A DNA stretch of 35,148 nt from Thermococcus sp. (GTDB lineage: Archaea > Methanobacteriota_B > Thermococci > Thermococcales > Thermococcaceae). The position numbers were made by a program, and so were the translations under genes. How positions within the stretch are numbered: the stretch's first letter is position 1; the number at the start of each line of letters is the position of its first letter. Positions 8,327 to 15,386 of this stretch are shown one piece after another. Location of the stretch: NCBI GenBank assembly GCA_027074805.1, contig JALTCK010000033.1, positions 1 to 35,148 on the forward strand, given 5' to 3'. The notes under the pieces are model-generated. The model made no database searches. It saw only the letters and a list, made by a program, of their open reading frames with translations, and was not told the DNA's origin.

Positions 8327-8625
8327 TCCCCCTCTTCTTTCCTCTTTCCATCCCCGTTGCTCTTTATGTGCGGCTTGCCGATGGCTATGGTAAAGCCCTT
8401 GAAGCTGTCGTCCTTCCTGTTGAACTCTATCGCGAGCGGAAGGCCGTTGTCCTCGTTGAAGACGATACGAACGATCCTCGCTCTTGAGTGATCGCTCAGG
8501 TAGTCCTCCTTGAGGTCGTCGTAGTTGTCCAGCACTTCGTCTATGCTTTCGCTGTGCATCTCGTATATCTCGTTCGCGTAGATGCTGTGATTCCTGATCT
8601 CCTCGACCTTCTTCTCCTTATTCAA
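8299..8625 (-). CDS. Hypothetical acidic protein, 108 residues
   Basis: I do not recognise a family. The protein is charged and soluble: an N-terminal predicted helix (EKKVEEIRNHSIYANEIYEM), an acidic stretch (DEVLDNYDDLKEDYLSDH), then ARIVRIVFNEDNGLPLAIEFNRKDDSFKGFTIAIG, which looks like paired beta strands, and a disordered polar tail. Translation most likely begins at TTG 8625, twelve bases after the stop of the phosphoribosyltransferase gene and behind GGGAGTGG, so the two genes are probably one transcript. The 3' end overlaps the converging metalloprotease gene by 28 bases. A role linked to the phosphoribosyltransferase is only suggested by position. Confidence 0.7.
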   Translation of the reverse strand: MNKEKKVEEIRNHSIYANEIYEMHSESIDEVLDNYDDLKEDYLSDHSRARIVRIVFNEDNGLPLAIEFNRKDDSFKGFTIAIGKPHIKSNGDGKRKEEGDQPPEDVSG

Positions 8626-8637
8626 GCTACCACTCCC

Positions 8638-9285
8638 TCAGGCTTTGCGCCAGGCTCCCTCGCGGAACTTAAAAACCTTCCTGTATTCCGCCATCCGGAG
8701 GGCCTCTTCAAGCTTACCCTTGGGAACCTCAAGGTTATGGAGCTCCTTGAAAAGAGTGACGATTTCATCCGTTGTCACGGCTTCTTTTTCCTCGAGTATG
8801 TTGCTCACGAGGTTTATCATGTCCTCGACGAAGTTCCAGGGAAAGACTATCCAGGCCCAGTCTATCTCCTCGCCGTAGTAGTCGGGCTTGAAGCGGGAGC
8901 CTCTTATCGTTAGAAGCGTGGCGACCCTTATCTCCGCGGGCTTCTGGCCCTCCACGTAGTTCTTCGCGAGGGTGAGGCTCTCCCCCGTGTCGCTGATGTC
9001 GTCGACTATGAGAACCTTCTTGTCCTCAAGGCTGTAGTTGCTGCCGTACTTGAGCTTCGCCTTTCCATCCGGGGTCGCGGTAACGCCCCAGTGCTCGACC
9101 TTGAGGCTGACGAGGTCTTTAACGCCGAGGTAGTCGCAGTACAGGCGCGCGGCGACCCAGCCGCCCCTTGCGAGCCCAACAACAACGTCGGGCATCCAGC
9201 CGTCCTCGAGTACCTTCCAGGCTCCTTCCCTGGCCCATCTCTCAATATCGTCCCAAGAAGCCAGATAAGCCGGAAACTTCTTCAT
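8638..9285 (-). CDS. Purine-type phosphoribosyltransferase
   Basis: Type I phosphoribosyltransferase of 215 residues, similar to archaeal hypoxanthine/xanthine-guanine enzymes (COG2236). The PRPP loop is VLIVDDISDTGESL, and PDVVVGLARGGWVAARLYCDYLG is the typical strand-helix that opens the fold. The C-terminal region (about residues 150-215) is longer than the minimal fold and carries a conserved-looking TTDEIVTLFKELHN helix. It would join a free base to PRPP in nucleotide salvage; which base cannot be settled from sequence. The ATG at 9285 has only a weak upstream AGGGAAATC. A TATA-like CTTAAATATG on the minus strand (about 9316-9327) lies 33 bases upstream. The next gene downstream is probably co-transcribed. 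Confidence 0.85.
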   Translation of the reverse strand: MKKFPAYLASWDDIERWAREGAWKVLEDGWMPDVVVGLARGGWVAARLYCDYLGVKDLVSLKVEHWGVTATPDGKAKLKYGSNYSLEDKKVLIVDDISDTGESLTLAKNYVEGQKPAEIRVATLLTIRGSRFKPDYYGEEIDWAWIVFPWNFVEDMINLVSNILEEKEAVTTDEIVTLFKELHNLEVPKGKLEEALRMAEYRKVFKFREGAWRKA

Positions 9286-9543
9286 TGGATTTCCCTAAAT
9301 GAGCGGGGAGAAGGTCATATTTAAGGGTTTTGCTCAGGTCGGAAGAACCACCTTTCCACAACTTTCGCCTTCAGCCCGGGCCCCCTGAACCTCTCGAAAC
9401 CAAATCACGAGTGTATAAATACATTACAGGGTTTCCAATGATTCTCCCGTCTCCTTGCGCTATGACGATGCCTAGAATCCAGATTCATTCACTCATTGAG
9501 TTCCTGCCAAAGGAGAGAAACCAGAACGGGATAAAAGAGGAGG
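9286..9543. other. Gene-free stretch between cysS and the phosphoribosyltransferase, with orphan TATA box and inverted repeat
   Basis: No credible protein frame is seen; the ORF track entry here (9330-9659) has composition unlike its neighbours and runs into cysS. It holds the phosphoribosyltransferase promoter (9316-9327), a second near-palindromic TATA box GTGTATAAATAC (9410-9421), and inverted-repeat arms GCTCAGG (9332-9338) and CCTGAAC (9384-9390) around a GC-rich core with CCCGGGCCC. On the minus strand this could be a small structured transcript or a long leader. No C/D box pair was found. Confidence 0.35.
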
Positions 9544-10974
9544 TCAGACCTTCACCCTCTTCCACACCGTGCCCTGCGGCGTGTCCTCGAGCTGGATTCC
9601 AAGCTCCCTCAGCTCGGCCCTTATCTTATCCGCTAGCGCGAAGTTCCTCTCCTTCCTGAGCTGGGCGCGGACCTCAATGAGGAGCTTTATTAGTTCCTCC
9701 TCCTCTCCAGCTTTCTGCTCGCGGAAGTAGTCCTCGAAGATGCCGAAGACCTCACTCACAATCTTGAAGAACTCCCAGGCCTTCCTCAGTATGCTCTCCT
9801 TCGGCGTCTCCACCTGGGTCAGGTAGCGGTTGACAGCGTTGCTGGCCTCGAAGACCGCCTTCAGAGCCTCGGCCGTGTTGAAGTCATCATCCATAGCCTC
9901 GTAAAACTTCTCTCTGCCGTTCCTTATCGTCTCGTAGGCCTCGAACTCCTCACTGCCCCACTTGAAGGAAATCTCGGCCTTTTCCATCGCCACTCGGATG
10001 TTCTCGAGAGTGTTATACAGGCGCTCAAGGTTGTTCCTGGCGTGCTCCATGCCCTCCTCCGTGTAGTCGAGCGGCGAGCGGTAGTGCCTCTGGAGCACGA
10101 AGAGCCTTATCACCTCGGGGTCGTAGCGCTTCAGGGCTTCCCTAATGGTTATGAAGTTTCCGAGGCTCTTGCTCATCTTCTCGCCGTTGACCATGAGGAA
10201 TCCCGTGTGCATCCAGTAGCGAACCCACTCGTGGCCGGTGCACGCTTCCGTCTGGGCAATCTCGTTCTCGTGGTGCGGGAAGATGAGGTCGTTTCCGCCG
10301 CCGTGGATGTCGAAGCTCTCGCCGAGGTATTTGGTACTCATCGTGGAGCACTCTATGTGCCAGCCGGGCCTCCCATCGCCCCAGGGTGAAGACCACTTCG
10401 GCTCGCCCGGTTTCGCCTTCTTCCAGAGGGCGAAGTCCTCCGGGTTCTTCTTTCCTTCGCCCGGCTCGACGCGTGCGCCTTTAACGAGGTCCTCCAGCTT
10501 TATCTTACTCAATTTTCCATAATCCTTGAACTTGCGAACTTCAAAATAGACTCCATCGCTTCCCTCGTAGGCGTAGCCCTTCTCCTGGAGCTTTCTCACA
10601 AAGTTGATGATGTCATCGATGTGCTCGGTCACGCGGGGATATATATCAGCCGGCTTGACCTTTAAAGCGGCCATATCCTCTAAGAAGTACTTGAGAAACT
10701 TCTCGACAAGCTCCTTCGGGTCCTCACCTGTCTCGTTCGCCCTGCGGATGATTTTATCGTCGATGTCCGTGAAGTTCATGACCATCAGGACGGTGTAACC
10801 GCGGTGCTCGAAGTAGCGCCTAACCACGTCGAAGGCTATGTACGTCCTCGCGTGGCCGATGTGGGTGTAATCGTAAACCGTCGGGCCGCAAACGTACATC
10901 CTGACCTCGCCATCTCTGAGCGGCTTGAACTCTTCCTTCTGCCTCGTCAGGGTGTTGTATATCTTTATGGCCAT
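9544..10974 (-). CDS. cysS: Cysteinyl-tRNA synthetase
   Basis: Class I aminoacyl-tRNA synthetase charging tRNA-Cys in the cytoplasm, 476 residues, the usual length. The HIGH signature is present as [10 protein letters not shown] and the second signature as [11 protein letters not shown]. Zinc-site residues expected for selective cysteine binding are visible: Cys in [11 protein letters not shown], Cys in WHIECSTMS and His/Glu in [13 protein letters not shown]. The C-terminal anticodon-binding helices end in a typical [16 protein letters not shown]. The ATG at 10974 follows GGTGGTGTAA on the minus strand. It appears to be a single-gene transcript, since the next gene downstream is 258 bases away with its own promoter. 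Confidence 0.97.
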   Translation of the reverse strand: MAIKIYNTLTRQKEEFKPLRDGEVRMYVCGPTVYDYTHIGHARTYIAFDVVRRYFEHRGYTVLMVMNFTDIDDKIIRRANETGEDPKELVEKFLKYFLEDMAALKVKPADIYPRVTEHIDDIINFVRKLQEKGYAYEGSDGVYFEVRKFKDYGKLSKIKLEDLVKGARVEPGEGKKNPEDFALWKKAKPGEPKWSSPWGDGRPGWHIECSTMSTKYLGESFDIHGGGNDLIFPHHENEIAQTEACTGHEWVRYWMHTGFLMVNGEKMSKSLGNFITIREALKRYDPEVIRLFVLQRHYRSPLDYTEEGMEHARNNLERLYNTLENIRVAMEKAEISFKWGSEEFEAYETIRNGREKFYEAMDDDFNTAEALKAVFEASNAVNRYLTQVETPKESILRKAWEFFKIVSEVFGIFEDYFREQKAGEEEELIKLLIEVRAQLRKERNFALADKIRAELRELGIQLEDTPQGTVWKRVKV

Positions 10975-11075
10975 TTACACCACCGGAGGAACTTTGCGTG
11001 GGGTTTTATTAGGTTATCGCATTGGAGTACTGTGAAGTTCCTCTGCCGAGATGCCCTCAGAGAATCCCGGCAAAA

Positions 11076-11085
11076 GCTTAAAAAG
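11076..11085 (+). promoter_or_regulatory. TATA box for the FKBP gene
   Basis: GCTTAAAAAG lies about 50 bases before the ATG at 11130. A start site about 25 bases downstream leaves a leader of about 25 nt that contains GGAGGT at 11117-11122. Confidence 0.45.
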
Positions 11086-11129
11086 GGCCTTCCCAAATCG
11101 GGGTAGAGCTGTTAAAGGAGGTAATGCTC

Positions 11130-12005
11130 ATGGTTAAGGTTCAGAAGGGGGATGTCATAAGACTCAACTACACAGGGAAGGTCAAAGAGACCGGAGAAAT
11201 TTTTGACACCACATATGAAGAGATGGCCAAGGAGGCCGGAATCTACAGCGAGAATGCCGTTTACGGACCGGTCCCGATAGCGGTTGGAGCCGGCCACGTC
11301 CTCAAGGGCCTCGACGAGCAGCTTGAAGGCCTTGAAGTCGGAAAGAAGTATGAGATAGTGGTTTCACCTGAGAAGGGCTTTGGAATGCGCGACCCCAAGC
11401 TCATAAAGACCTTCACCCTCGGCCAGTTCAGGAGGCAAGGTATTTACCCGTTCCCAGGGATGCCGGTGGAAATTGAGACCGAGAGTGGAAGGAAACTCAA
11501 GGGCAAAGTCATGACGGTCAGCGGCGGGCGCGTTAGGGTTGACTTCAATCACCCCTATGCAGGAAAGCACCTCGTCTACGAGGTCGAGGTCGTCGAGAAG
11601 ATAGAGGACCCGATTGAAAAGGTCAGGGCCCTCATAGAGCTCCGTATGCCGAGAGTGGATACTGAAAAGGTCATCATCGAGGTTGGCGAGAAGGACGTCA
11701 CAGTTGACTTCAGCGGGCTCATGGATGAAGTGGACAAGAACACGATAGTCCTCGGCGAGATACTCCTCGAGAGCGACCTCAAGTTCATCGGCTACGAGGA
11801 GGTCAAGTTCAAGCCAACCGTCGAGGAAATCCTCAATCCGCCGGAGGAAAAGGCCGAAGGCGAAAGTCCAGGAGAGGGCGAGGAGAAGGCCGGCGAGGAG
11901 AGCGAAGCTCCAGAAGTCGAGGAAACGACTGAAGAACCCGGGGAAGAGGAAAAGCCCGAGGAAGAGCAGGGAGAAGTCGAGACCGAGAAGCCCGGCAGTG
12001 AGTGA
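11130..12005 (+). CDS. Long-type FKBP peptidyl-prolyl isomerase with acidic C-terminal tail
   Basis: Peptidyl-prolyl cis-trans isomerase and probable folding chaperone of the archaeal long FKBP type, related to SlyD, 291 residues. The FKBP core starts VQKGDVIRLNYTGKVKETGEIFDTT, is interrupted by the insert-in-flap domain (GFGMRDPKLIKTFTLGQF to GGRVRVDFNHPYAGK), and resumes with LVYEVEVVEKI. A further alpha/beta domain (KVRALIELRMPRVDTEKVIIEV onward) is typical of the long archaeal form. The last 60 or so residues are almost only Glu, Gly, Pro and Lys (PEEKAEGESPGEGEEKAGEE), a disordered acidic tail that is longer than I expect for the family. GGAGG at 11117 favours the ATG at 11130 over 11124. 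No signal peptide, so cytoplasmic. Confidence 0.9.
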   Translation: MVKVQKGDVIRLNYTGKVKETGEIFDTTYEEMAKEAGIYSENAVYGPVPIAVGAGHVLKGLDEQLEGLEVGKKYEIVVSPEKGFGMRDPKLIKTFTLGQFRRQGIYPFPGMPVEIETESGRKLKGKVMTVSGGRVRVDFNHPYAGKHLVYEVEVVEKIEDPIEKVRALIELRMPRVDTEKVIIEVGEKDVTVDFSGLMDEVDKNTIVLGEILLESDLKFIGYEEVKFKPTVEEILNPPEEKAEGESPGEGEEKAGEESEAPEVEETTEEPGEEEKPEEEQGEVETEKPGSE

Positions 12006-12009
12006 AGGG

Positions 12010-12017
12010 TTTTTATC
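12010..12017 (+). promoter_or_regulatory. TATA box implying a leaderless CPBP transcript
   Basis: TTTTTATC is centred 26 bases before the ATG at 12039 and there is no ribosome binding site in between, which points to transcription starting at or next to the start codon. The box lies just after the FKBP stop codon, so it may also act in FKBP termination. Confidence 0.5.
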
Positions 12018-12038
12018 CCCCTCACCCAACTTTTATCC

Positions 12039-12638
12039 ATGCCCCGCAAAAGCCCCCGGCTCCTCTTTGGAATACTCCTGCCCCTTAGCTTCATCCCCTG
12101 GATTCTAGGGGGAGACCTTACAACACACACGGCCTACGTCGTGGTCTTCTACCTTCTTCTACCCTCCTTAATCGGAAGAGCCATGGGATTCGAATGGGGA
12201 GAGATGGGGATAGCCCTGCCAAACGGGAGCGGATGGAGGCTTTTCGCCCTTCTGTTTCTCCTCTCGATACCAGTAAGCATCTACGGGACGACGGTTCCCT
12301 CGATGAAGGAGTACTATCCGATATTCGAGTACTCCGGATGGACAGACTTCGTTCTCAAGGAGCTGCTGATTGGCCTCGTCATGCTGGCCCATGAGGCTTT
12401 CTTCAGGGGCTTTCTGCTCTTCCCCATCGCCAGAGAGAACGAGACCCTTGGGATAATCCTCCAAGACATTCCCTACACCATCGTTCACCTCGGAAAGCCC
12501 GGGATAGAGGTGCCCTACTCCTTTATAGCCGGGATAGTATTCGCGAAGATGGACTTGAAGGGGGAGAGCTTCGTACCGAGCTTCCTCCTCCACTGGCTCG
12601 GCTCCGTTCTCTTCGACGTCCTCTGCGTCCTGCTGTAG
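12039..12638 (+). CDS. CPBP-family intramembrane protease homologue
   Basis: Integral membrane protein of 199 residues with about six hydrophobic segments, related to the CPBP/Rce1 (ABI) glutamic intramembrane proteases. Motif 1 is AHEAFFRGFLL, where His replaces the first Glu of the usual EExxxR but Glu and Arg remain. Motif 2 is DIPYTIVHLGKP with the conserved His. Motif 3 is SFLLHWLGSVLFD, with His and a final Asp where Asn or Asp is normal. The active site is therefore mostly kept, but the motif 1 change leaves activity open. It would cut or bind membrane substrates; no substrate can be named. Transcription looks leaderless. Another membrane protein gene follows after 35 bases with its own promoter. 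Confidence 0.75.
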   Translation: MPRKSPRLLFGILLPLSFIPWILGGDLTTHTAYVVVFYLLLPSLIGRAMGFEWGEMGIALPNGSGWRLFALLFLLSIPVSIYGTTVPSMKEYYPIFEYSGWTDFVLKELLIGLVMLAHEAFFRGFLLFPIARENETLGIILQDIPYTIVHLGKPGIEVPYSFIAGIVFAKMDLKGESFVPSFLLHWLGSVLFDVLCVLL

Positions 12639-12643
12639 AAAGG

Positions 12644-12650
12644 GATATTA
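12644..12650 (+). promoter_or_regulatory. TATA box implying a leaderless transcript
   Basis: GATATTA is centred about 27 bases before the ATG at 12674, with no ribosome binding site between them (only CCCAATCCCCTTT). This fits a leaderless mRNA, as for the gene before it. Confidence 0.45.
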
Positions 12651-12673
12651 AGCCGTAACTCCCAATCCCCTTT

Positions 12674-13420
12674 ATGCTGAACTACGGGATCTACAATTGG
12701 AATCGCTATTGGGAGGTAGACCTCCTCAGGGGGATCGGTATAATCATGATGATACTCTCAAACGCAGTAACCGACTTCCAGTTCTTCCTCGGCTACTCCG
12801 ACCACTGGCTATTCTGGAGGGCCTTCGCAATAGCCACCGCCTCGATATTCATCTTCACCTCCGGCCTCTCCTTCTGGATAAGCTACTCCAGAACCCTTCG
12901 AAGAAATCCAAGGCCCTATGGGAAGTACCTGAAGAGGGCCCTGAAGCTGGTCGGTCTCGGATTTCTGATAACCCTCGTGACTCTCTCCTTCCCAACGGGC
13001 ACCATATACTTCGGGATACTAACGTTCCTTGGCGTTTCCACCCTATTGGGCATGCCCTTCTATCGGATGGGAAAGAAAAATCTGTTGATATCTCCGATCT
13101 TTCTCCTAGGCTGGTTCCTAATCAGAAACATTCATGGGCCCCTTTGGCTGCTCCCGATAGGTATGTTTCCTGATTTTTTCATGCTTGACTACTTCCCGAT
13201 ATTTCCTTGGTTCGCAATTTACCTTGTTGGAATGGGTGTGGCGAGCACTCTATATCCTGGAGGGAAGAGGAAGAGGGACATCAGAGCGCCAGGGTTTTTA
13301 CTCGTTCCTTTCATTTGCCTTGCCGGAAGGCACAGCCTCCTTATATACCTCATTCACCAGCCCATAGTAGTAACCATCCTTCTGCTCATCTATGGACAGT
13401 TACATGGCCTTCCAATTTAG
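12674..13420 (+). CDS. HGSNAT-like (DUF1624) membrane acyltransferase homologue
   Basis: Polytopic membrane protein of 248 residues that opens with RYWEVDLLRGIGIIMMILSNAVTDFQFF, the start pattern of the DUF1624 / heparan-alpha-glucosaminide N-acetyltransferase-like family, and ends with GRHSLLIYLIHQPIVVTILLL, the matching last membrane pair. About seven or eight hydrophobic helices lie in between. Family members move acyl groups across the membrane onto sugars or are of unknown function; this one may modify a surface glycan or lipid, but nothing in the sequence proves that. The last residues (GQLHGLPI) overlap the end of a decayed minus-strand gene, so the C terminus may have been reshaped by the same event. 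Confidence 0.75.
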   Translation: MLNYGIYNWNRYWEVDLLRGIGIIMMILSNAVTDFQFFLGYSDHWLFWRAFAIATASIFIFTSGLSFWISYSRTLRRNPRPYGKYLKRALKLVGLGFLITLVTLSFPTGTIYFGILTFLGVSTLLGMPFYRMGKKNLLISPIFLLGWFLIRNIHGPLWLLPIGMFPDFFMLDYFPIFPWFAIYLVGMGVASTLYPGGKRKRDIRAPGFLLVPFICLAGRHSLLIYLIHQPIVVTILLLIYGQLHGLPI

Positions 13421-13779
13421 CTTGGAGCCTAACTGTCCCGTAGCCGACAAAAAGGATTTCCTCTGGGTCAATGGCTTTCAAAACCTCTGCTCTATGAGTG
13501 CCTATCAGAGCCGTTATTCCCGCCTCGCGCGTAATTTCTGTGATTTTTTGGCCACACGTATTACCGTAAGCGTGTTGAGATGTGTCGTGAATTTGTCTAT
13601 AAGAAGGAAGGTGGGGCTATCAGCCAGAAGGACGCTATTTTGCCCCTCTCCTTCTTGCTGGCGTAGAGGTACTGTTCAAGCTCCGCGATAGCCTCAAACT
13701 CAGGCTCTTATCTAGCGTCCCTTGTCCGGGTTTTGTAGGTATAGAGAAGCTCTCCATTTAGGGGGGCCACTGCTTTGTC
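13386..13779 (-). pseudogene. Remnant of an ABC-type ATPase gene
   Basis: Read on the minus strand in three frames, this gives consecutive pieces of the C-terminal half of a soluble ABC-type ATPase. They are LNGELLYTYKTRTRDAR, a stop at 13708-13710, EPEFEAIAELEQYLYASKKERGKIAS (signature region), a frameshift near 13635, VLLADSPTFLLIDKFTTHLNTLTVIRVAKK (Walker B, with Lys where the catalytic Glu is expected), a frameshift in the six-A run at 13544-13549, and ITEITREAGITALIGTHRAEVLKAIDPEEILFVGYGTV (H-loop His). The final stop lies inside the 3' end of the HGSNAT-like gene. The pattern resembles archaeal COG2401-type ATPases, but that is a guess. The Walker A part is missing. No open frame on the plus strand explains this region. 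Confidence 0.72.
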
Positions 13780-14098
13780 TTAACTTTTTCCCCGAAAAGT
13801 GGCCAGACGGGGTTTTTATCCCCGCTGTAAAACTTCCAGAGGCGATAGTCGTCAAAATCAAGGATATTAAGTTCTCCCTTCACATCGGGCTTGTGGATGG
13901 CCTCGACCTTGACTTCGTCTCCGGTTAGGAATCACTGGGTGACGTTGCCCGTCATGTAGAGCCTGTAGGTTCCGCTACTCGTCTCATCCTCTAGACCCCA
14001 AGTCAACGGTACTTGAAGCGCGGGATCTCACTCGCAGTAGCCTTCCCTGTAACAAGCATTAAAATCACTGGGAGGAACACGTGGAAGGGAGTAAGACA
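13758..14098 (-). pseudogene. Remnant of a secreted-protein gene
   Basis: Directly after the thiDN stop the minus strand encodes a signal-peptide-like segment (FLPVILMLVTGKATASE) and IPRFKY, then a frameshift, then LTWGLEDETSSGTYRLYMTGNVTQ, a stop (13932-13934), and FLTGDEVKVEAIHKPDVKGELNILDFDDYRLWKFYSGDKNPVWPLFGEKVKTKQW before a stop at 13758-13760. The coherent, polar, beta-rich reading over 100 residues is not expected by chance. I do not recognise the family. No good start codon or ribosome binding site remains. It abuts the ATPase remnant, so the two were either neighbours joined by a deletion or pieces of a larger lost cluster. Confidence 0.6.
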
Positions 14099-15382
14099 TT
14101 AGCCCAGGAGAAGCCCAACCCTCTCAACGACCTCCTTTGCACTCCTTCCAAAAAGCAGAACCATCGGCTCCTTGCCCCAGTCGCCGAGGTGGTAAATGAG
14201 GTCGGGTCGTTTTTCTGCCCTTTTCACCGCGCTCTCTATGCCCCATTCCATGGTTCCTTTCTCTGCCCTCTTCACTTCTTCAGGCTCCTCCCTCCTGTCG
14301 TAGAAGGAAACGGCGAGGCCGAGTTTTCTGGCCTTCTCGACGAGTTCCTCTGAATAGCGGAGGTTCAGAACGGCCCTGACTTCGGGATAAAACTCGCGCA
14401 TCTTGAGCAGGGCCCTCCTGAGGTGGTCGCTGGCCTTGATCTCAACCGGCCCAACGGGTCTAACCGTTTCACCGTAGCGGACGATCCTGCCCTTCACGGC
14501 AAAGGCCTCGTTGAACGGAGTGGCTAAAGCGAAGTTGGTCCCGACCTCTGGGATATGGGGGTTGAGCCTTTCCCCGAGATTCACGAGCTCTTTAACCGCC
14601 CCCTCAAGCTCTTCCCTGGCCTTCCAGCGGTAGGCATCCCTCTGGAGCTCCCAGAGAGGGTTAACAGATTTAGCCTCGGCTTTCGAGAACCTTATCGAGC
14701 CTTCGACGAAGCGTTTGGCCCTTTTTACGGCCTCAGGAAGCTCAAGGTCCTTTGTTAGGAAAGTAGCTAAAGCCGAGGAAAAGACGCAGCCTGTCCCGTG
14801 GGTGAAGCCTTCTGTCTTTTTTCCGGAAAACTCGTAAAACTCGCCCTCCCAGTAGAGGACGTCCGTGTATCTCAAATGTCCGCCCTTGAGGACGGCGGCC
14901 TTTGCTCCCAGCTCCTCGACAATGGTTTGAGATGCTTTTTTCATGTCATCAACCGAGCTGATTTTCAGCCCGCTCAACGCTTCCGCCTCGGCGACGTTCG
15001 GAGTGACTATCGAGCCTGGGATGAGGGCCTTGATGGATTCGGCTGAATCCACAAGCTTTGCGCCAGTGCTCGAAGCTATAACCGGGTCGAAAACCCTCAA
15101 AAGACCCTTCGTTTCCTTCTCTATCACTTCGGCGATCTCACCGCTCCCAATCATCCCGATTTTAACTGTTCTGATCTCAAAGCCCTCTTTGACGGCTTTT
15201 ATCTGCTCCCTCACAGCCTCCGGTGGGAGAGTGTGGTAGCCCCTGACCTCCGAGGGATTCTGGTAGGTGACAGCAGTTAAAACGGGGAGCGGATGCCCGC
15301 CCAGAGCTGAAACCGTCTCGATGTCGGCCTTTAAGCCAGCTCCGCCCCCCGTGTCAAGGCCGGCAACGATTAAAACGGCCAT
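14099..15382 (-). CDS. thiDN: Bifunctional HMP/HMP-P kinase and thiamine-phosphate synthase (ThiD-ThiN)
   Basis: Two-domain enzyme of thiamine synthesis, 427 residues. The N-terminal ribokinase-like ThiD domain (to about residue 250) phosphorylates hydroxymethylpyrimidine and its monophosphate; it shows VAGLDTGGGAGLKADIETVSALGGHP and the anion-hole loop THGTGCVFSSALAT. The C-terminal ThiN domain joins the pyrimidine diphosphate to the thiazole phosphate, the archaeal substitute for ThiE; it shows ELVNLGERLNPHIPEVGTNFALATPF and DLIYHLGDWGKEPMVLLFGRSA. The start at 15382 (MAVLIVAG) is chosen over the longer ORF because it lies four bases after the thi4 stop, behind GGGGTGAT, and matches the usual kinase N terminus. 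It is co-transcribed with thi4 and is followed by gene remnants. Confidence 0.93.
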   Translation of the reverse strand: MAVLIVAGLDTGGGAGLKADIETVSALGGHPLPVLTAVTYQNPSEVRGYHTLPPEAVREQIKAVKEGFEIRTVKIGMIGSGEIAEVIEKETKGLLRVFDPVIASSTGAKLVDSAESIKALIPGSIVTPNVAEAEALSGLKISSVDDMKKASQTIVEELGAKAAVLKGGHLRYTDVLYWEGEFYEFSGKKTEGFTHGTGCVFSSALATFLTKDLELPEAVKRAKRFVEGSIRFSKAEAKSVNPLWELQRDAYRWKAREELEGAVKELVNLGERLNPHIPEVGTNFALATPFNEAFAVKGRIVRYGETVRPVGPVEIKASDHLRRALLKMREFYPEVRAVLNLRYSEELVEKARKLGLAVSFYDRREEPEEVKRAEKGTMEWGIESAVKRAEKRPDLIYHLGDWGKEPMVLLFGRSAKEVVERVGLLLG

Positions 15383-15386
15383 TCCA

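Noticed and set aside
9430-9500. Possible C/D box small RNA (ATGATTC, ATGACGA) downstream of the orphan TATA box on the plus strand
   Set aside because: The C-like boxes are imperfect and no CUGA D box follows at the right spacing.
9330-9659. 109-residue plus-strand ORF between the phosphoribosyltransferase and cysS
   Set aside because: Pro/Ser-rich composition unlike neighbouring proteins, no ribosome binding site, and its end runs antiparallel into the conserved 3' end of cysS.
13392-13928. Plus-strand ORFs (99 and 68 residues) in the gene-free stretch before thiDN
   Set aside because: They lack ribosome binding sites and sensible composition, while the minus strand encodes recognisable, frameshifted ATPase and secreted-protein remnants.
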